A stretch of DNA of 64,000 nucleotides, taken from Roseospira visakhapatnamensis (GTDB taxonomy: Bacteria > Pseudomonadota > Alphaproteobacteria > Rhodospirillales > Rhodospirillaceae). Below are positions 1 through 8,890 of the stretch, one piece after another. The stretch lies in the NCBI RefSeq assembly GCF_014197915.1, contig NZ_JACIGK010000011.1, positions 62,001 through 126,000 of the forward strand, in the 5' to 3' direction. The position numbers and the translations under genes were made by a program. The notes beneath the pieces are model-generated. The model searched no databases. It was given only the letters and a program-made list of their open reading frames with translations, and was not told the DNA's origin. Position 1 is the stretch's first letter. Every line of letters begins with the position of its first letter.

Positions 1-2
1 CG

Positions 3-1658
3 GCCCTGGTGCCGGTGCGGATGGTCAGTGAGTATGTCTATTGTCCGCGTGTTGCCTGGCTGATGTGGGTCGATGGGGCCTGGACCGACACCGCCGACAC
101 CGAGGAGGGGCGCCAGGTTCACAAACGGGTGGACGCGGGTGGCGGCACGCTGCCCGATGCGCCACCGGACGAGGACGACACCGAGGACATTCACGCCCGC
201 TCGGTGGCTCTGACGTCGGAGCGCCTGGGCATCACCGGCGTGCTGGATCTGGTGGAGGGGGACGGCGGCCGCGTCAGCCCCGTGGACACCAAGCGCGGCA
301 AGCGCCCGCATGTCGCCCTCGGCGCCTACGACCCCGAACGGGTGCAGGTCTGCCTGCAGGGTCTGCTGCTGGAGGAGCACGGCTACCGCTGTCACGAGGG
401 CTTTTTATACTACCGCGCCAGCCGCGAGCGGGTCCGGGTTCCCTTCGACGACGCCTTGCGACAGGCGGCCCTGCACGCGGTCCATGGACTGCGTTTGGCG
501 GCGGCACAGGCCCGACCGCCGCCACCCCTGATCGACAGCCCCAAATGCCCCCGCTGCGCCCTGGTGGGGATCTGCCTGCCCGACGAAATCGGTCACGCTC
601 TGGGCACGGCGCCCGCGCCGCGTCCACTGGCGGCCGCGCGGCCCGACGCCCTGCCGCTGATCGTGCAGGCCGGCCACGGCAAGGTCGGCAAGTCGGGCGG
701 GCAGCTTGTCGTCACGCTCGACGACGCGGCCCCGGTCAAGGCGCGCCTGCCCGAGGTCTCACAGCTTGTGGTGTTCGGCAACGTCTCGGTCACGGCGCCG
801 GCCCTGCACGAGATGATGCGCCGCGAGATCCCCGTCTCCTGGCACAGCCACGGCGGCTGGTTCCTAGGCCACACGGTGGGGCTGGGCCATCGCACTGTGG
901 CGGCCCGCGAGGCGCAGTACCGATGCGCGTTCGACCCCGGCTGGTCGCTGCGGTTCGCGCGCGGCGCGGTGGCGGCGAAGATCCGCAATGCCCGCACCTT
1001 GCTGCGCCGCAACCGTCGCGACACGCATCCACCCGACGCCGCGACCGAGACTCTCCGTGCTTTGAAGCGCTTGGCGGGAGACGCCGGACAGGCACACGAT
1101 ACCGCCACGTTGTTGGGCATTGAGGGGGCCGCGGCCGCCGCCTACTTCGGGGCCTTTCCGCTGATGCTGAAAGAGGGCGGACCGGTCGCCTTCGACTTCC
1201 GCACCCGCAACCGTCGCCCGCCCACCGATCCGGTGAATGCGTTGCTGTCCTTTGCCTATGCCTTGCTGGTGCGGACGTGGCACGTCGCCCTGTCGGCCGT
1301 GGGATTGGACCCGTACCGGGGGTTCTACCACACCGTCCGCCACGGCCGCCCGGCCCTCGCCCTGGACATGATGGAACCCGACCGTCCCTTGATCGCCGAA
1401 TCGGCCGTGCTGACGGTCATCAACAATGGCGAGGTCGCGCCCGGCGACTTCGTCCACGCGGCCGGCAGCTGCGCCATGGCCCCGGCGGCCCGCAAGGCCC
1501 TGATCGCCGCCTTCGAACGCCGCCTGGAGCAGGACCTGACCCACCCCGTGTTCGGCTATCAGATCAGCTACCGCCGCCTGATCGAGGTCCAGGCACGCCT
1601 GCTCTGCCGCCACCTGCACGGGGAGATCGACACCTTCCCCTGGGTGACACCGCGATAG
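3..1658 (+). CDS. cas4-cas1: Cas4-Cas1 fusion protein, 5' end outside the window
   Basis: Adaptation integrase fused to its Cas4 exonuclease; Cas4 trims and PAM-selects prespacers and Cas1 inserts them at the leader end. The frame is open to the window edge and already homologous at its first codons, so the true start lies upstream; numbering here is from a GTG at 9. Cas4 part, about residues 1-195: C12, a RecB-type core with D80, D93 and K95 and Q113, and a C-terminal C180-x2-C183-x5-C189 cluster for an iron-sulphur centre. Cas1 part, about 215-549: metal ligands E372, H441 and D453/E456. Cas2 follows 5 bp downstream. Cas4-Cas1 fusions are typical of type I-G (I-U), but some type V-B loci also have them, so the subtype is inferred; no effector gene is in the window. 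Confidence 0.95.
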   Translation, partial: ALVPVRMVSEYVYCPRVAWLMWVDGAWTDTADTEEGRQVHKRVDAGGGTLPDAPPDEDDTEDIHARSVALTSERLGITGVLDLVEGDGGRVSPVDTKRGKRPHVALGAYDPERVQVCLQGLLLEEHGYRCHEGFLYYRASRERVRVPFDDALRQAALHAVHGLRLAAAQARPPPPLIDSPKCPRCALVGICLPDEIGHALGTAPAPRPLAAARPDALPLIVQAGHGKVGKSGGQLVVTLDDAAPVKARLPEVSQLVVFGNVSVTAPALHEMMRREIPVSWHSHGGWFLGHTVGLGHRTVAAREAQYRCAFDPGWSLRFARGAVAAKIRNARTLLRRNRRDTHPPDAATETLRALKRLAGDAGQAHDTATLLGIEGAAAAAYFGAFPLMLKEGGPVAFDFRTRNRRPPTDPVNALLSFAYALLVRTWHVALSAVGLDPYRGFYHTVRHGRPALALDMMEPDRPLIAESAVLTVINNGEVAPGDFVHAAGSCAMAPAARKALIAAFERRLEQDLTHPVFGYQISYRRLIEVQARLLCRHLHGEIDTFPWVTPR

Positions 1659-1663
1659 AGAAG

Positions 1664-1975
1664 ATGCGTCCGATGCCGACCGCGACTGACGAGCGTCTCT
1701 ACATTGTCGCCTACGACATCGCCGACCAGAAACGCTGGCGCCGGGTGTGGACGGTGATGAACGGATATGGGGAATGGCTGCAACTCTCCCTCTTCCAGTG
1801 CCGGCTGTCGCGCAAACGCCTGGTGCACCTGCGCGGGGCGCTTTCGGAGGCCATCCAAGACGGCGCCGATCACGTGCTGATCCTCGACCTGGGCCCGGCG
1901 GACACGGTCAAGCCCCGCATCGAGAGTCTGGGCAAGTCTGTCGCCGTGGTGGAGCGCAAGCCCGTCATCGTGTAA
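1664..1975 (+). CDS. cas2: CRISPR-associated endoribonuclease-like Cas2
   Basis: Small ferredoxin-fold protein of 103 residues, the structural partner of Cas1 in spacer integration. The N-terminal strand reads LYIVAYDIAD, with the conserved aspartate that follows the first strand, then a basic helix and an FQCRLS segment typical of Cas2. ATG at 1664 is used; a second ATG at 1673 would remove three residues. The gap to cas4-cas1 is only 5 bp, so the two are translationally linked. The array begins 257 bp after the stop. Confidence 0.95.
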   Translation: MRPMPTATDERLYIVAYDIADQKRWRRVWTVMNGYGEWLQLSLFQCRLSRKRLVHLRGALSEAIQDGADHVLILDLGPADTVKPRIESLGKSVAVVERKPVIV

Positions 1976-2232
1976 TCTTCCGATGCGTCATCGTCCCGAG
2001 CGCCCGGTTGGGCACCGGGGTGCCGCGCGCGGGCGAGCGCTGGTGCGGCGCCGCCGACTCCCGCAGCGCTCGAATCCGCTGTTTGCCATGGTGAATCAAC
2101 ACGATGCGCGACGATGCGCGGCACCCGCCGATGCGGACCGCTGGTCCGACTCGGTGTTCACCGCGTGTGTCTTGCCAGCGCTCGAAAACAGCGGCAGACT
2201 TACGGGCGATTCAGGGCCTTGCGAGGGGGGCT
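1976..2232 (+). promoter_or_regulatory. Putative CRISPR leader
   Basis: Noncoding stretch between cas2 and the first repeat, where the leader with the pre-crRNA promoter is expected. The repeats end in ATTGAAGC in this orientation, which matches the common 3' end of repeats read away from the leader, so transcription from here through the array is likely. It is GC-rich with no clear promoter consensus. It contains a perfect 10-bp tandem duplication at 2101-2120. Leader identity is inferred from position only. Confidence 0.6.
2101..2120. repeat. 10-bp tandem duplication in the CRISPR leader
   Basis: ACGATGCGCG occurs twice back to back. A related string, GATGCGTCATCG, lies near 1983. Such short leader repeats could be recognition elements for the adaptation complex, but this is inferred from position alone. 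Confidence 0.6.
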
Positions 2233-5200
2233 CCTTCCGGGGCAGTCATGCCCCGGCCTCATTGAAGCGGTGCCGATTGGCCTTGTCCAGGAGTTCCGTA
2301 GCCCGCCTTCCGGGGCAGTCATGCCCCGGCCTCATTGAAGCTTCAGATAGCGTCTGTGTTCATCGGCGTTCGGCTGGCCCCTTCCGGGGCAGTCATGCCC
2401 CGGCCTCATTGAAGCATTGGCGTTGGTGTGGACGCGCCGACTTCCGATGGGCGTCCTTCCGGGGCAGTCATGCCCCGGCCTCATTGAAGCGGGGGCGGAT
2501 GTTTTTCGGCGAGGACGACCCTGTCCCCCCTTCCGGGGCAGTCATGCCCCGGCCTCATTGAAGCGCGCCATAATCTGCCGCCAGTCCGACCCCAACCGGG
2601 CCCTTCCGGGGCAGTCATGCCCCGGCCTCATTGAAGCCGGGGCGGACGCCACAGCGGCCCCGACCGACGGGTTGGGCCCTTCCGGGGCAGTCATGCCCCG
2701 GCCTCATTGAAGCTTCGGACTACCACCAGGAGGCTAACGGCACCCGGGTGCCTTCCGGGGCAGTCATGCCCCGGCCTCATTGAAGCTCCATACCGTGCGT
2801 ACTCCTACGCTCGACTCACATTCAACCCTTCCGGGGCAGTCATGCCCCGGCCTCATTGAAGCGGTTCGGCTCCGGCGGCACCGGGCCGTTCGCCGGCCTC
2901 CTTCCGGGGCAGTCATGCCCCGGCCTCATTGAAGCCTGGATAGTCTCTTGACGGGGGCTATCAACTTCTCTGACCCTTCCGGGGCAGTCATGCCCCGGCC
3001 TCATTGAAGCACGGAATTTGCGCGCACGGCCGGTGAAACGGGAGACATCCTTCCGGGGCAGTCATGCCCCGGCCTCATTGAAGCCACTGGGGGGAGCGTC
3101 GCCATGATCGGGCCTCACAACCTTCCGGGGCAGTCATGCCCCGGCCTCATTGAAGCTCCTGATTGAACTCGCCCAGGGTGCAGGACATGGACAGCCTTCC
3201 GGGGCAGTCATGCCCCGGCCTCATTGAAGCTCCGGCCCACCTGCTGCCCTGGCTGGCCTGGGCCTGTTCGGCCTTCCGGGGCAGTCATGCCCCGGCCTCA
3301 TTGAAGCGATCGTGGGTGCGCCCGCTTGCCTACGGTAAGCCGATCGCCTTCCGGGGCAGTCATGCCCCGGCCTCATTGAAGCATGGGGGCTGGCGCTGTG
3401 AGCTTGGTGGGAACCAAGCCTTCCGGGGCAGTCATGCCCCGGCCTCATTGAAGCGTATACGGGCTGGCGAGATACACTCGGTAGCTTTGATTCGCCCTTC
3501 CGGGGCAGTCATGCCCCGGCCTCATTGAAGCGCCATCGTGCTCGATATGCGCGTCCGGATATTCAAACGGCCTTCCGGGGCAGTCATGCCCCGGCCTCAT
3601 TGAAGCATCACACGCCCTCCCGTCCGGTCACTACCCGGACGTGCAGCCTTCCGGGGCAGTCATGCCCCGGCCTCATTGAAGCCCCCGCGAACCAGTCGCG
3701 AAGGCTCATGCCGGCGTCGCCTTCCGGGGCAGTCATGCCCCGGCCTCATTGAAGCGCTCTCATTTTGACCGGAACCCTCGGCCTGTGTTTGTGCCTTCCG
3801 GGGCAGTCATGCCCCGGCCTCATTGAAGCTTGGCCGATCCGGCCATCCGGAGCATCCGCATCGCCAACCTTCCGGGGCAGTCATGCCCCGGCCTCATTGA
3901 AGCTTGTGCATGCCTGGAGGTGCTGTGATGGCGACAAGGGGCCTTCCGGGGCAGTCATGCCCCGGCCTCATTGAAGCCAGGGATGCCAGCATCTTCTCCA
4001 CGCTCGCGATACCGCCTTCCGGGGCAGTCATGCCCCGGCCTCATTGAAGCGCGCCTGGGATGTCCTCTTCATCCAACCCCCCGCCAATCAACCTTCCGGG
4101 GCAGTCATGCCCCGGCCTCATTGAAGCTCGGCCGCCTCGCAAATCAGCCGGCCATCCAGGTCCCCCTTCCGGGGCAGTCATGCCCCGGCCTCATTGAAGC
4201 GGCACGATCCCCCTGATGCGCGGTCGCCTGGGCGAGCCTTCCGGGGCAGTCATGCCCCGGCCTCATTGAAGCGGGTCGAATCTGTCGAAGCCCTGCCTAG
4301 GCATGGGCCCTTCCGGGGCAGTCATGCCCCGGCCTCATTGAAGCCCTCTGACGAGAGCGGCGCGCCGCTCGGCGGGGCCAGCGCCTTCCGGGGCAGTCAT
4401 GCCCCGGCCTCATTGAAGCTCCGCGTCGCTGAACCGGGTGACGTGCGCGATGAAACTGCCTTCCGGGGCAGTCATGCCCCGGCCTCATTGAAGCCTTTGC
4501 ATCGAGACGGCCACAAGGCCGCCCACCGATGCCTTCCGGGGCAGTCATGCCCCGGCCTCATTGAAGCCGAATCGTCCGCTGTGCTGGGTGCAGCGCTTGC
4601 GGGCGCCCTTCCGGGGCAGTCATGCCCCGGCCTCATTGAAGCTGGTGCGCGGCCTTGACCTCGGCAGCCAGATCGGCCCCTTCCGGGGCAGTCATGCCCC
4701 GGCCTCATTGAAGCGTCCATGTGTGCAGGGGACGACCGCCCCCTAGTCACTCCTTCCGGGGCAGTCATGCCCCGGCCTCATTGAAGCTTGACTCATGAGG
4801 CTCGGATGGTAGGGAGGCGTATTCCGCCTTCCGGGGCAGTCATGCCCCGGCCTCATTGAAGCTCCGCGACCGCCTGGAATCGATTATGTTCCTCTAATCC
4901 TTCCGGGGCAGTCATGCCCCGGCCTCATTGAAGCCGGCTGGCGGGCGTTTTGCTGGGACGCAGATGCAGGCGCCTTCCGGGGCAGTCATGCCCCGGCCTC
5001 ATTGAAGCTCGCCCGAGCGGTGGCCGCTGAAGACGTCTCCAGGCTGCGGCCTTCCGGGGCAGTCATGCCCCGGCCTCATTGAAGCCGCTGTAGTCAAAGA
5101 CGGCTTCGACCGTCAACTGATACCTTCCGGGGCAGTCATGCCCCGGCCTCATTGAAGCGAGCACACGGACCGTGCCACGATGGACCTAGTCTACCCCCTT

Positions 5201-6407
5201 CCGGGGCAGTCATGCCCCGGCCTCATTGAAGCAGGATTTCTCGAACGATCCTGGGATATTCATGTCTGGCCTTCCGGGGCAGTCATGCCCCGGCCTCATT
5301 GAAGCAGGCGAAGCTGAACCAGACACGCCCGGACGATTCTGCGCCTTCCGGGGCAGTCATGCCCCGGCCTCATTGAAGCGAGGGCGCCGACTCGTTGGAC
5401 GTTGTCCGGCAGACGCGCCTTCCGGGGCAGTCATGCCCCGGCCTCATTGAAGCCAAATCGTGTATTTATGGCCGCGCCACATCTGCTTCCCTTCCGGGGC
5501 AGTCATGCCCCGGCCTCATTGAAGCTCATCGCGGACTGAAACCCCACGAGTATCGGCCATTCCTTCCGGGGCAGTCATGCCCCGGCCTCATTGAAGCCCA
5601 TCGAATAGGTCGGGGCGATATACCAGCATTTCGACCTTCCGGGGCAGTCATGCCCCGGCCTCATTGAAGCAGCAGGATGACGTTGATCCCCTGATAGGGC
5701 ACGCCGTTCCTTCCGGGGCAGTCATGCCCCGGCCTCATTGAAGCCTGGGCGGGACTCGTCTACGCCGTGGACCAGACGACGGCCTTCCGGGGCAGTCATG
5801 CCCCGGCCTCATTGAAGCGTCGTCGGGGTCAGGGTCGGGCGGGTGGGACAGCAGGTCGCCCTTCCGGGGCAGTCATGCCCCGGCCTCATTGAAGCGGACG
5901 TAACGCACGCCGGCGCAGCCCCGGCCGCGTTCCCCCTTCCGGGGCAGTCATGCCCCGGCCTCATTGAAGCATTCATAATCCCACTGGCTCGTTGTTCTCA
6001 TGGCTACTCCCTTCCGGGGCAGTCATGCCCCGGCCTCATTGAAGCATCAGAGCGGAGTCTTGACCATGCGGTGGTATCTCCCTTCCGGGGCAGTCATGCC
6101 CCGGCCTCATTGAAGCGACTTGTTCGAGAGAGTGTTCCGGGGGCGGATGTTCTCCTTCCGGGGCAGTCATGCCCCGGCCTCATTGAAGCTGCGATAAAGG
6201 TCGGCGTCCATGTGAGGGTCTGCCATCCTTCCGGGGCAGTCATGCCCCGGCCTCATTGAAGCGGCGACAGACCGGACCGGGATCAACTCACGCGCGGGAC
6301 CCTTCCGGGGCAGTCATGCCCCGGCCTCATTGAAGCCCCTTATGGTGAACAAGGAGGATGGCCGTTTGGTACCTTCCGGGGCAGTCATGCCCCGGCCTCA
6401 TTGAAGC
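2233..6407 (+). CRISPR. CRISPR array, 57 repeats of 36 bp and 56 spacers
   Basis: Repeats start every 71-77 bp from 2233 to 6372, giving 57 copies and 56 spacers of 35-41 bp. The repeat begins CCTTCCGGGG and ends CCTCATTGAAGC. Its centre is a hairpin with an 8-bp perfect stem (CCGGGGCA / TGCCCCGG) and a GTCA loop, followed by a 12-nt 3' tail. I saw no variant repeat, and the last copy at 6372-6407 is intact. No repeated spacer was obvious by eye. The array lies directly downstream of cas4-cas1-cas2 on the same strand. Confidence 0.98.
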
Positions 6408-6598
6408 CCGGCGGGACTGAACGGCTGGCAGGGGCAAGACCCCGTCCTTCCGCCTCTTCGACATTTGAAGTGGAATCAGGTGTGAGGACCGGAGCTGGCT
6501 GACGCCTACCAGAAACCGTATATCCCTTGGTTTGATCGGGACCACGATCATCCCTCCGTCCCGACCTGCCAGCCGCCGGGCCATCGGGGGAAGGGCCG

Positions 6599-6646
6599 GT
6601 CAAGACGGGCCGCGGGCCACCGCGCGCAGCGCGGCCTGGTCTTGAC
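6599..6646. repeat. Imperfect inverted repeat between the array and the IS remnant
   Basis: Arms at 6599-6614 and 6630-6646 pair as GTCAAGAC...GGCCGCG with CGCGGCC...GGTCTTGAC, with a one- to two-base bulge and a 15-nt loop. It could be a bidirectional terminator without a T tract, an extragenic palindrome, or debris of a mobile element end. The rest of 6408-6699 shows no convincing gene. Confidence 0.55.
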
Positions 6647-6699
6647 GGGGCCGGCACCGATGGCTGGCTGGCCAGGGTCGGACGGGCGTGGGGGACCGC

Positions 6700-6837
6700 A
6701 TGCATTCCAACGAGATTCTCGCCCTTGGCCTCGGGATCGAACCGCCGTGGCGGTTGGTGGACCAGCGGCTTGATACGGAAGCCTCGCCCCATGTGCTGCA
6801 TCTGACCGTGGCGGCGGACCGAGGCGCGGCGTTCGCC
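6700..6837 (+). pseudogene. N-terminal fragment of an ISL3-family transposase
   Basis: The translation starts MHSNEILALGLGIEPPWRLV and continues about 46 residues to ...AADRGAAFA. This resembles the N-terminus of ISL3-type transposases (short hydrophobic start, PPWRLVD, a beta segment, then GxxF before the first zinc cysteines). It stops being similar exactly where the Cys-rich zinc domain should begin; from about 6838 the sequence is the antisense of a lipoprotein gene. Everything downstream, including the DDE domain, is absent. Family assignment is by pattern recognition. Confidence 0.55.
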
Positions 6838-6907
6838 CGCCGCCACCCGCGCATCCGGCCAGCAGCAGCCCCGTGACCGCAAGCACACCCAGCCGTTTCA
6901 TGGCCAT
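6838..6907 (-). pseudogene. Truncated lipoprotein gene (signal peptide only)
   Basis: Read on the minus strand, a strong ribosome binding site (AGGAGGGGG) precedes ATG at 6907, and the product opens MAMKRLGVLAVTGLLLAGC, a typical lipoprotein signal with the lipobox LAGC. After about 23 codons the frame runs into the antisense of the transposase fragment, loses the G/C-rich third-position bias and becomes arginine- and proline-rich. The mature part is therefore lost. The frame stays open further, so a short chimeric lipoprotein could still be made. Confidence 0.55.
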
Positions 6908-7228
6908 GTCCCCCTCCTGCCTCATCTTGCCCCCGGTCAGACCGGATTCGCGGGGCCTGACCCGTCGGGGTCTCGGACGGGCGGGGTGGGCGGGGACGCG
7001 CCTCCGGTCCGACCGCCGGACCACGGAAAGACACCGCGACGAGACGGTGAAGATTATGGCGTGGATCCGGCGCCTTGGCGGCGCATCGCCGCCACCCGTC
7101 TTCCCAAGGCGCGTCCGTGTCCGTACACTTGACCCCAGTCATCCCCGACCGCGCCCAGGGTCGTCGACCCCGCTGACACCCGTCACGTCGGCGCGCCTCG
7201 GGGTTCGCCGCCGTTCGGGACTGGAGCC
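6908..7228. other. Gene-free stretch between lipoprotein remnant and methyltransferase
   Basis: GC-rich region between two divergent starts. It presumably holds promoters for both directions. On the minus strand CATAAT near 7055 could be a -10 element for the lipoprotein, without a convincing -35. Nothing else stands out. Confidence 0.4.
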
Positions 7229-7993
7229 GTGGACGATACCACCATAGACTGGGATGCCTTCTTTACCCTGCACCATGACCTGCCGCGCGAAGGCCCCGGC
7301 AGCGACGCGATGACCGAGGCCGTGGCGCGCGGCCTGCCTCCCCTGCCCGCCGGGGCGGTCCTGGACCTGGGATGCGGCCCCGGACGCCAGACCCTGGTTC
7401 TGGCCCGGGTGTTGAAGCACTCCGTGGTGGCCATCGACAGCCACCGCCCGTACCTGGAACGGCTGGCCATGGCCGCCGACCTGGCCGGCCTGTCGACCCT
7501 GATCGAGACGCGCCAGCAATCCTTCTTCAATCTGGCCGACGAGCCCGGGGGCGTGGCCCTGATCTGGGCCGAGGGCTGCATCTACATCCCCGGCTTCATT
7601 GAGGGGTTGCGCCTGTGGCGCCCCCTGCTGGTACCGGGGGGACTGCTGGTGGCCAGCGACGCGGCCTGGCTGACCGACGACCCGCCGGCCGACGCGCGCG
7701 CCTTCTGGGAAGAGGAGGAAGGCATCCGGTTGCTGACGGTCGAGCAGAAGTCCGAGCAGGCCGCCGCCGAAGGCTTCGAGGTGCTGGGGACCCATGCCCT
7801 TCCACGCGAGGCGTGGTGGGACGACTACTACAAGCCGCTGGCCGAGCGCAGCGCCGCCCTGCGCGCCGATGCCGGTCCGGCGCTAACCCGGGTGCTGGAC
7901 GCCAACGACCGCGAGATCGACATGTGGCGGCGCTTCGGCGATGCCTATGGCTATGTGTTCCATGTCCTGCGCAAGGTGGACGATGCCGTTTGA
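7229..7993 (+). CDS. Class I SAM-dependent methyltransferase
   Basis: Protein of 254 residues with the Rossmann-fold SAM-binding motif VLDLGCGPGRQ at about 44-54, an acidic second strand (VVAIDSH) and a post-motif strand VALIWAEGCIY. It belongs to the UbiE/Methyltransf_25-type superfamily; the substrate cannot be read from sequence. The start is GTG at 7229. Its stop overlaps the start of the downstream ABC-2 permease (7983), so the two are cotranslated, though no functional link between the families is known to me. Confidence 0.85.
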   Translation: MDDTTIDWDAFFTLHHDLPREGPGSDAMTEAVARGLPPLPAGAVLDLGCGPGRQTLVLARVLKHSVVAIDSHRPYLERLAMAADLAGLSTLIETRQQSFFNLADEPGGVALIWAEGCIYIPGFIEGLRLWRPLLVPGGLLVASDAAWLTDDPPADARAFWEEEEGIRLLTVEQKSEQAAAEGFEVLGTHALPREAWWDDYYKPLAERSAALRADAGPALTRVLDANDREIDMWRRFGDAYGYVFHVLRKVDDAV

Positions 7994-8843
7994 GCGCCCG
8001 CCCGGTTCGCCGGCCACCGTCGACCCCCGCGAGGCGCATGCCGCGCGCGCTTTCGCGCCCCGCCGGGTGCTGGCCTTGATGCTGCGGCACTGGTACGTGA
8101 TGCGCGGGTCGATTCCCCGGCTGCTGGAAATGGCCTACTGGCCGATCATGCAGATGATCACCTGGGGCTTCATCACCAGCTTCCTCGCCGAGGAGTCCTC
8201 GCTGGTCGCCCAGGCCGCCGGCATCTTCATCGCCGCCGTGCTGCTGTGGGACGTCATGTTCCGCAGCAACCTGGGCCTGTCCCTGTCGTTCCTGGAAGAG
8301 ATGTGGGCCCGCAACCTGGGCCATCTGTTCGTCAGCCCGTTGCGGCCCCTGGAACTGGTGGGCGCGCTGATGAGCATGAGCCTCATCCGCACCCTGATCG
8401 GCCTGGTGCCGGCGACGGTGCTGGCCTGGCTGTTCTACGCCTACAACATCTACGGCCTGGGCCTGCCGCTGCTGGCCTTCTTCGCGAACATGCTGGTGAT
8501 GGGCTGGGTCATCGGCCTGCTGGTCAGCGCCCTGGTGTTGCGTTTCGGCCTGGGCGCCGAGAGCCTGCCGTGGATCCTGATCTTCGCCTTCTGGCCGATC
8601 AGCGGCATCTACTATCCCATGGACACCCTGCCGGTCTGGCTGCAGGCGGTGGGCTACGCCTTCCCGCCCAGCCACGTGTTCGAGGGCATGCGCCAGGTGA
8701 TGTTCGACGGAACCTTCAACCTGATGCACTTCGCCGCCGCCGTGGTCCTGAACGGGGTGTTGCTTGTCGCGGCCACGGCGTTCTTTCTGTCGGTCTTCCG
8801 CGTGGCCCGGGTCAAGGGCCTGCTGCTGTCCATCGGCGAGTGA
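7983..8843 (+). CDS. ABC-2 type transporter permease
   Basis: Integral membrane protein of 286 residues with a polar N-terminus of about 35 residues, then six hydrophobic segments typical of ABC2_membrane permeases. The C-terminal half carries the family signature around FWPISGIYYPMDTLP and AFPPSHVFEGMR. ATG at 7983 overlaps the end of the methyltransferase gene. These permeases normally work with a cytoplasmic ATPase encoded next door; none is present here, so the ATPase must be elsewhere. The export substrate is unknown. Confidence 0.85.
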   Translation: MPFERPPGSPATVDPREAHAARAFAPRRVLALMLRHWYVMRGSIPRLLEMAYWPIMQMITWGFITSFLAEESSLVAQAAGIFIAAVLLWDVMFRSNLGLSLSFLEEMWARNLGHLFVSPLRPLELVGALMSMSLIRTLIGLVPATVLAWLFYAYNIYGLGLPLLAFFANMLVMGWVIGLLVSALVLRFGLGAESLPWILIFAFWPISGIYYPMDTLPVWLQAVGYAFPPSHVFEGMRQVMFDGTFNLMHFAAAVVLNGVLLVAATAFFLSVFRVARVKGLLLSIGE

Positions 8844-8890
8844 CCGGTCCCGATCCCGACTCCCAAGCCCATGCCGACCCCGAGGTTCCG

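Noticed and set aside
2060-2080. CGCTCGAATCC string in the CRISPR leader resembling a tRNA T-arm
   Set aside because: No acceptor, D or anticodon stems can be formed around it.
2114-6259. Many short open frames in the array encoding repeated peptides such as LPGQSCPGLIEA and FRGSHAPASLK
   Set aside because: They are translations of CRISPR repeats in different frames; period and content match the array, not genes.
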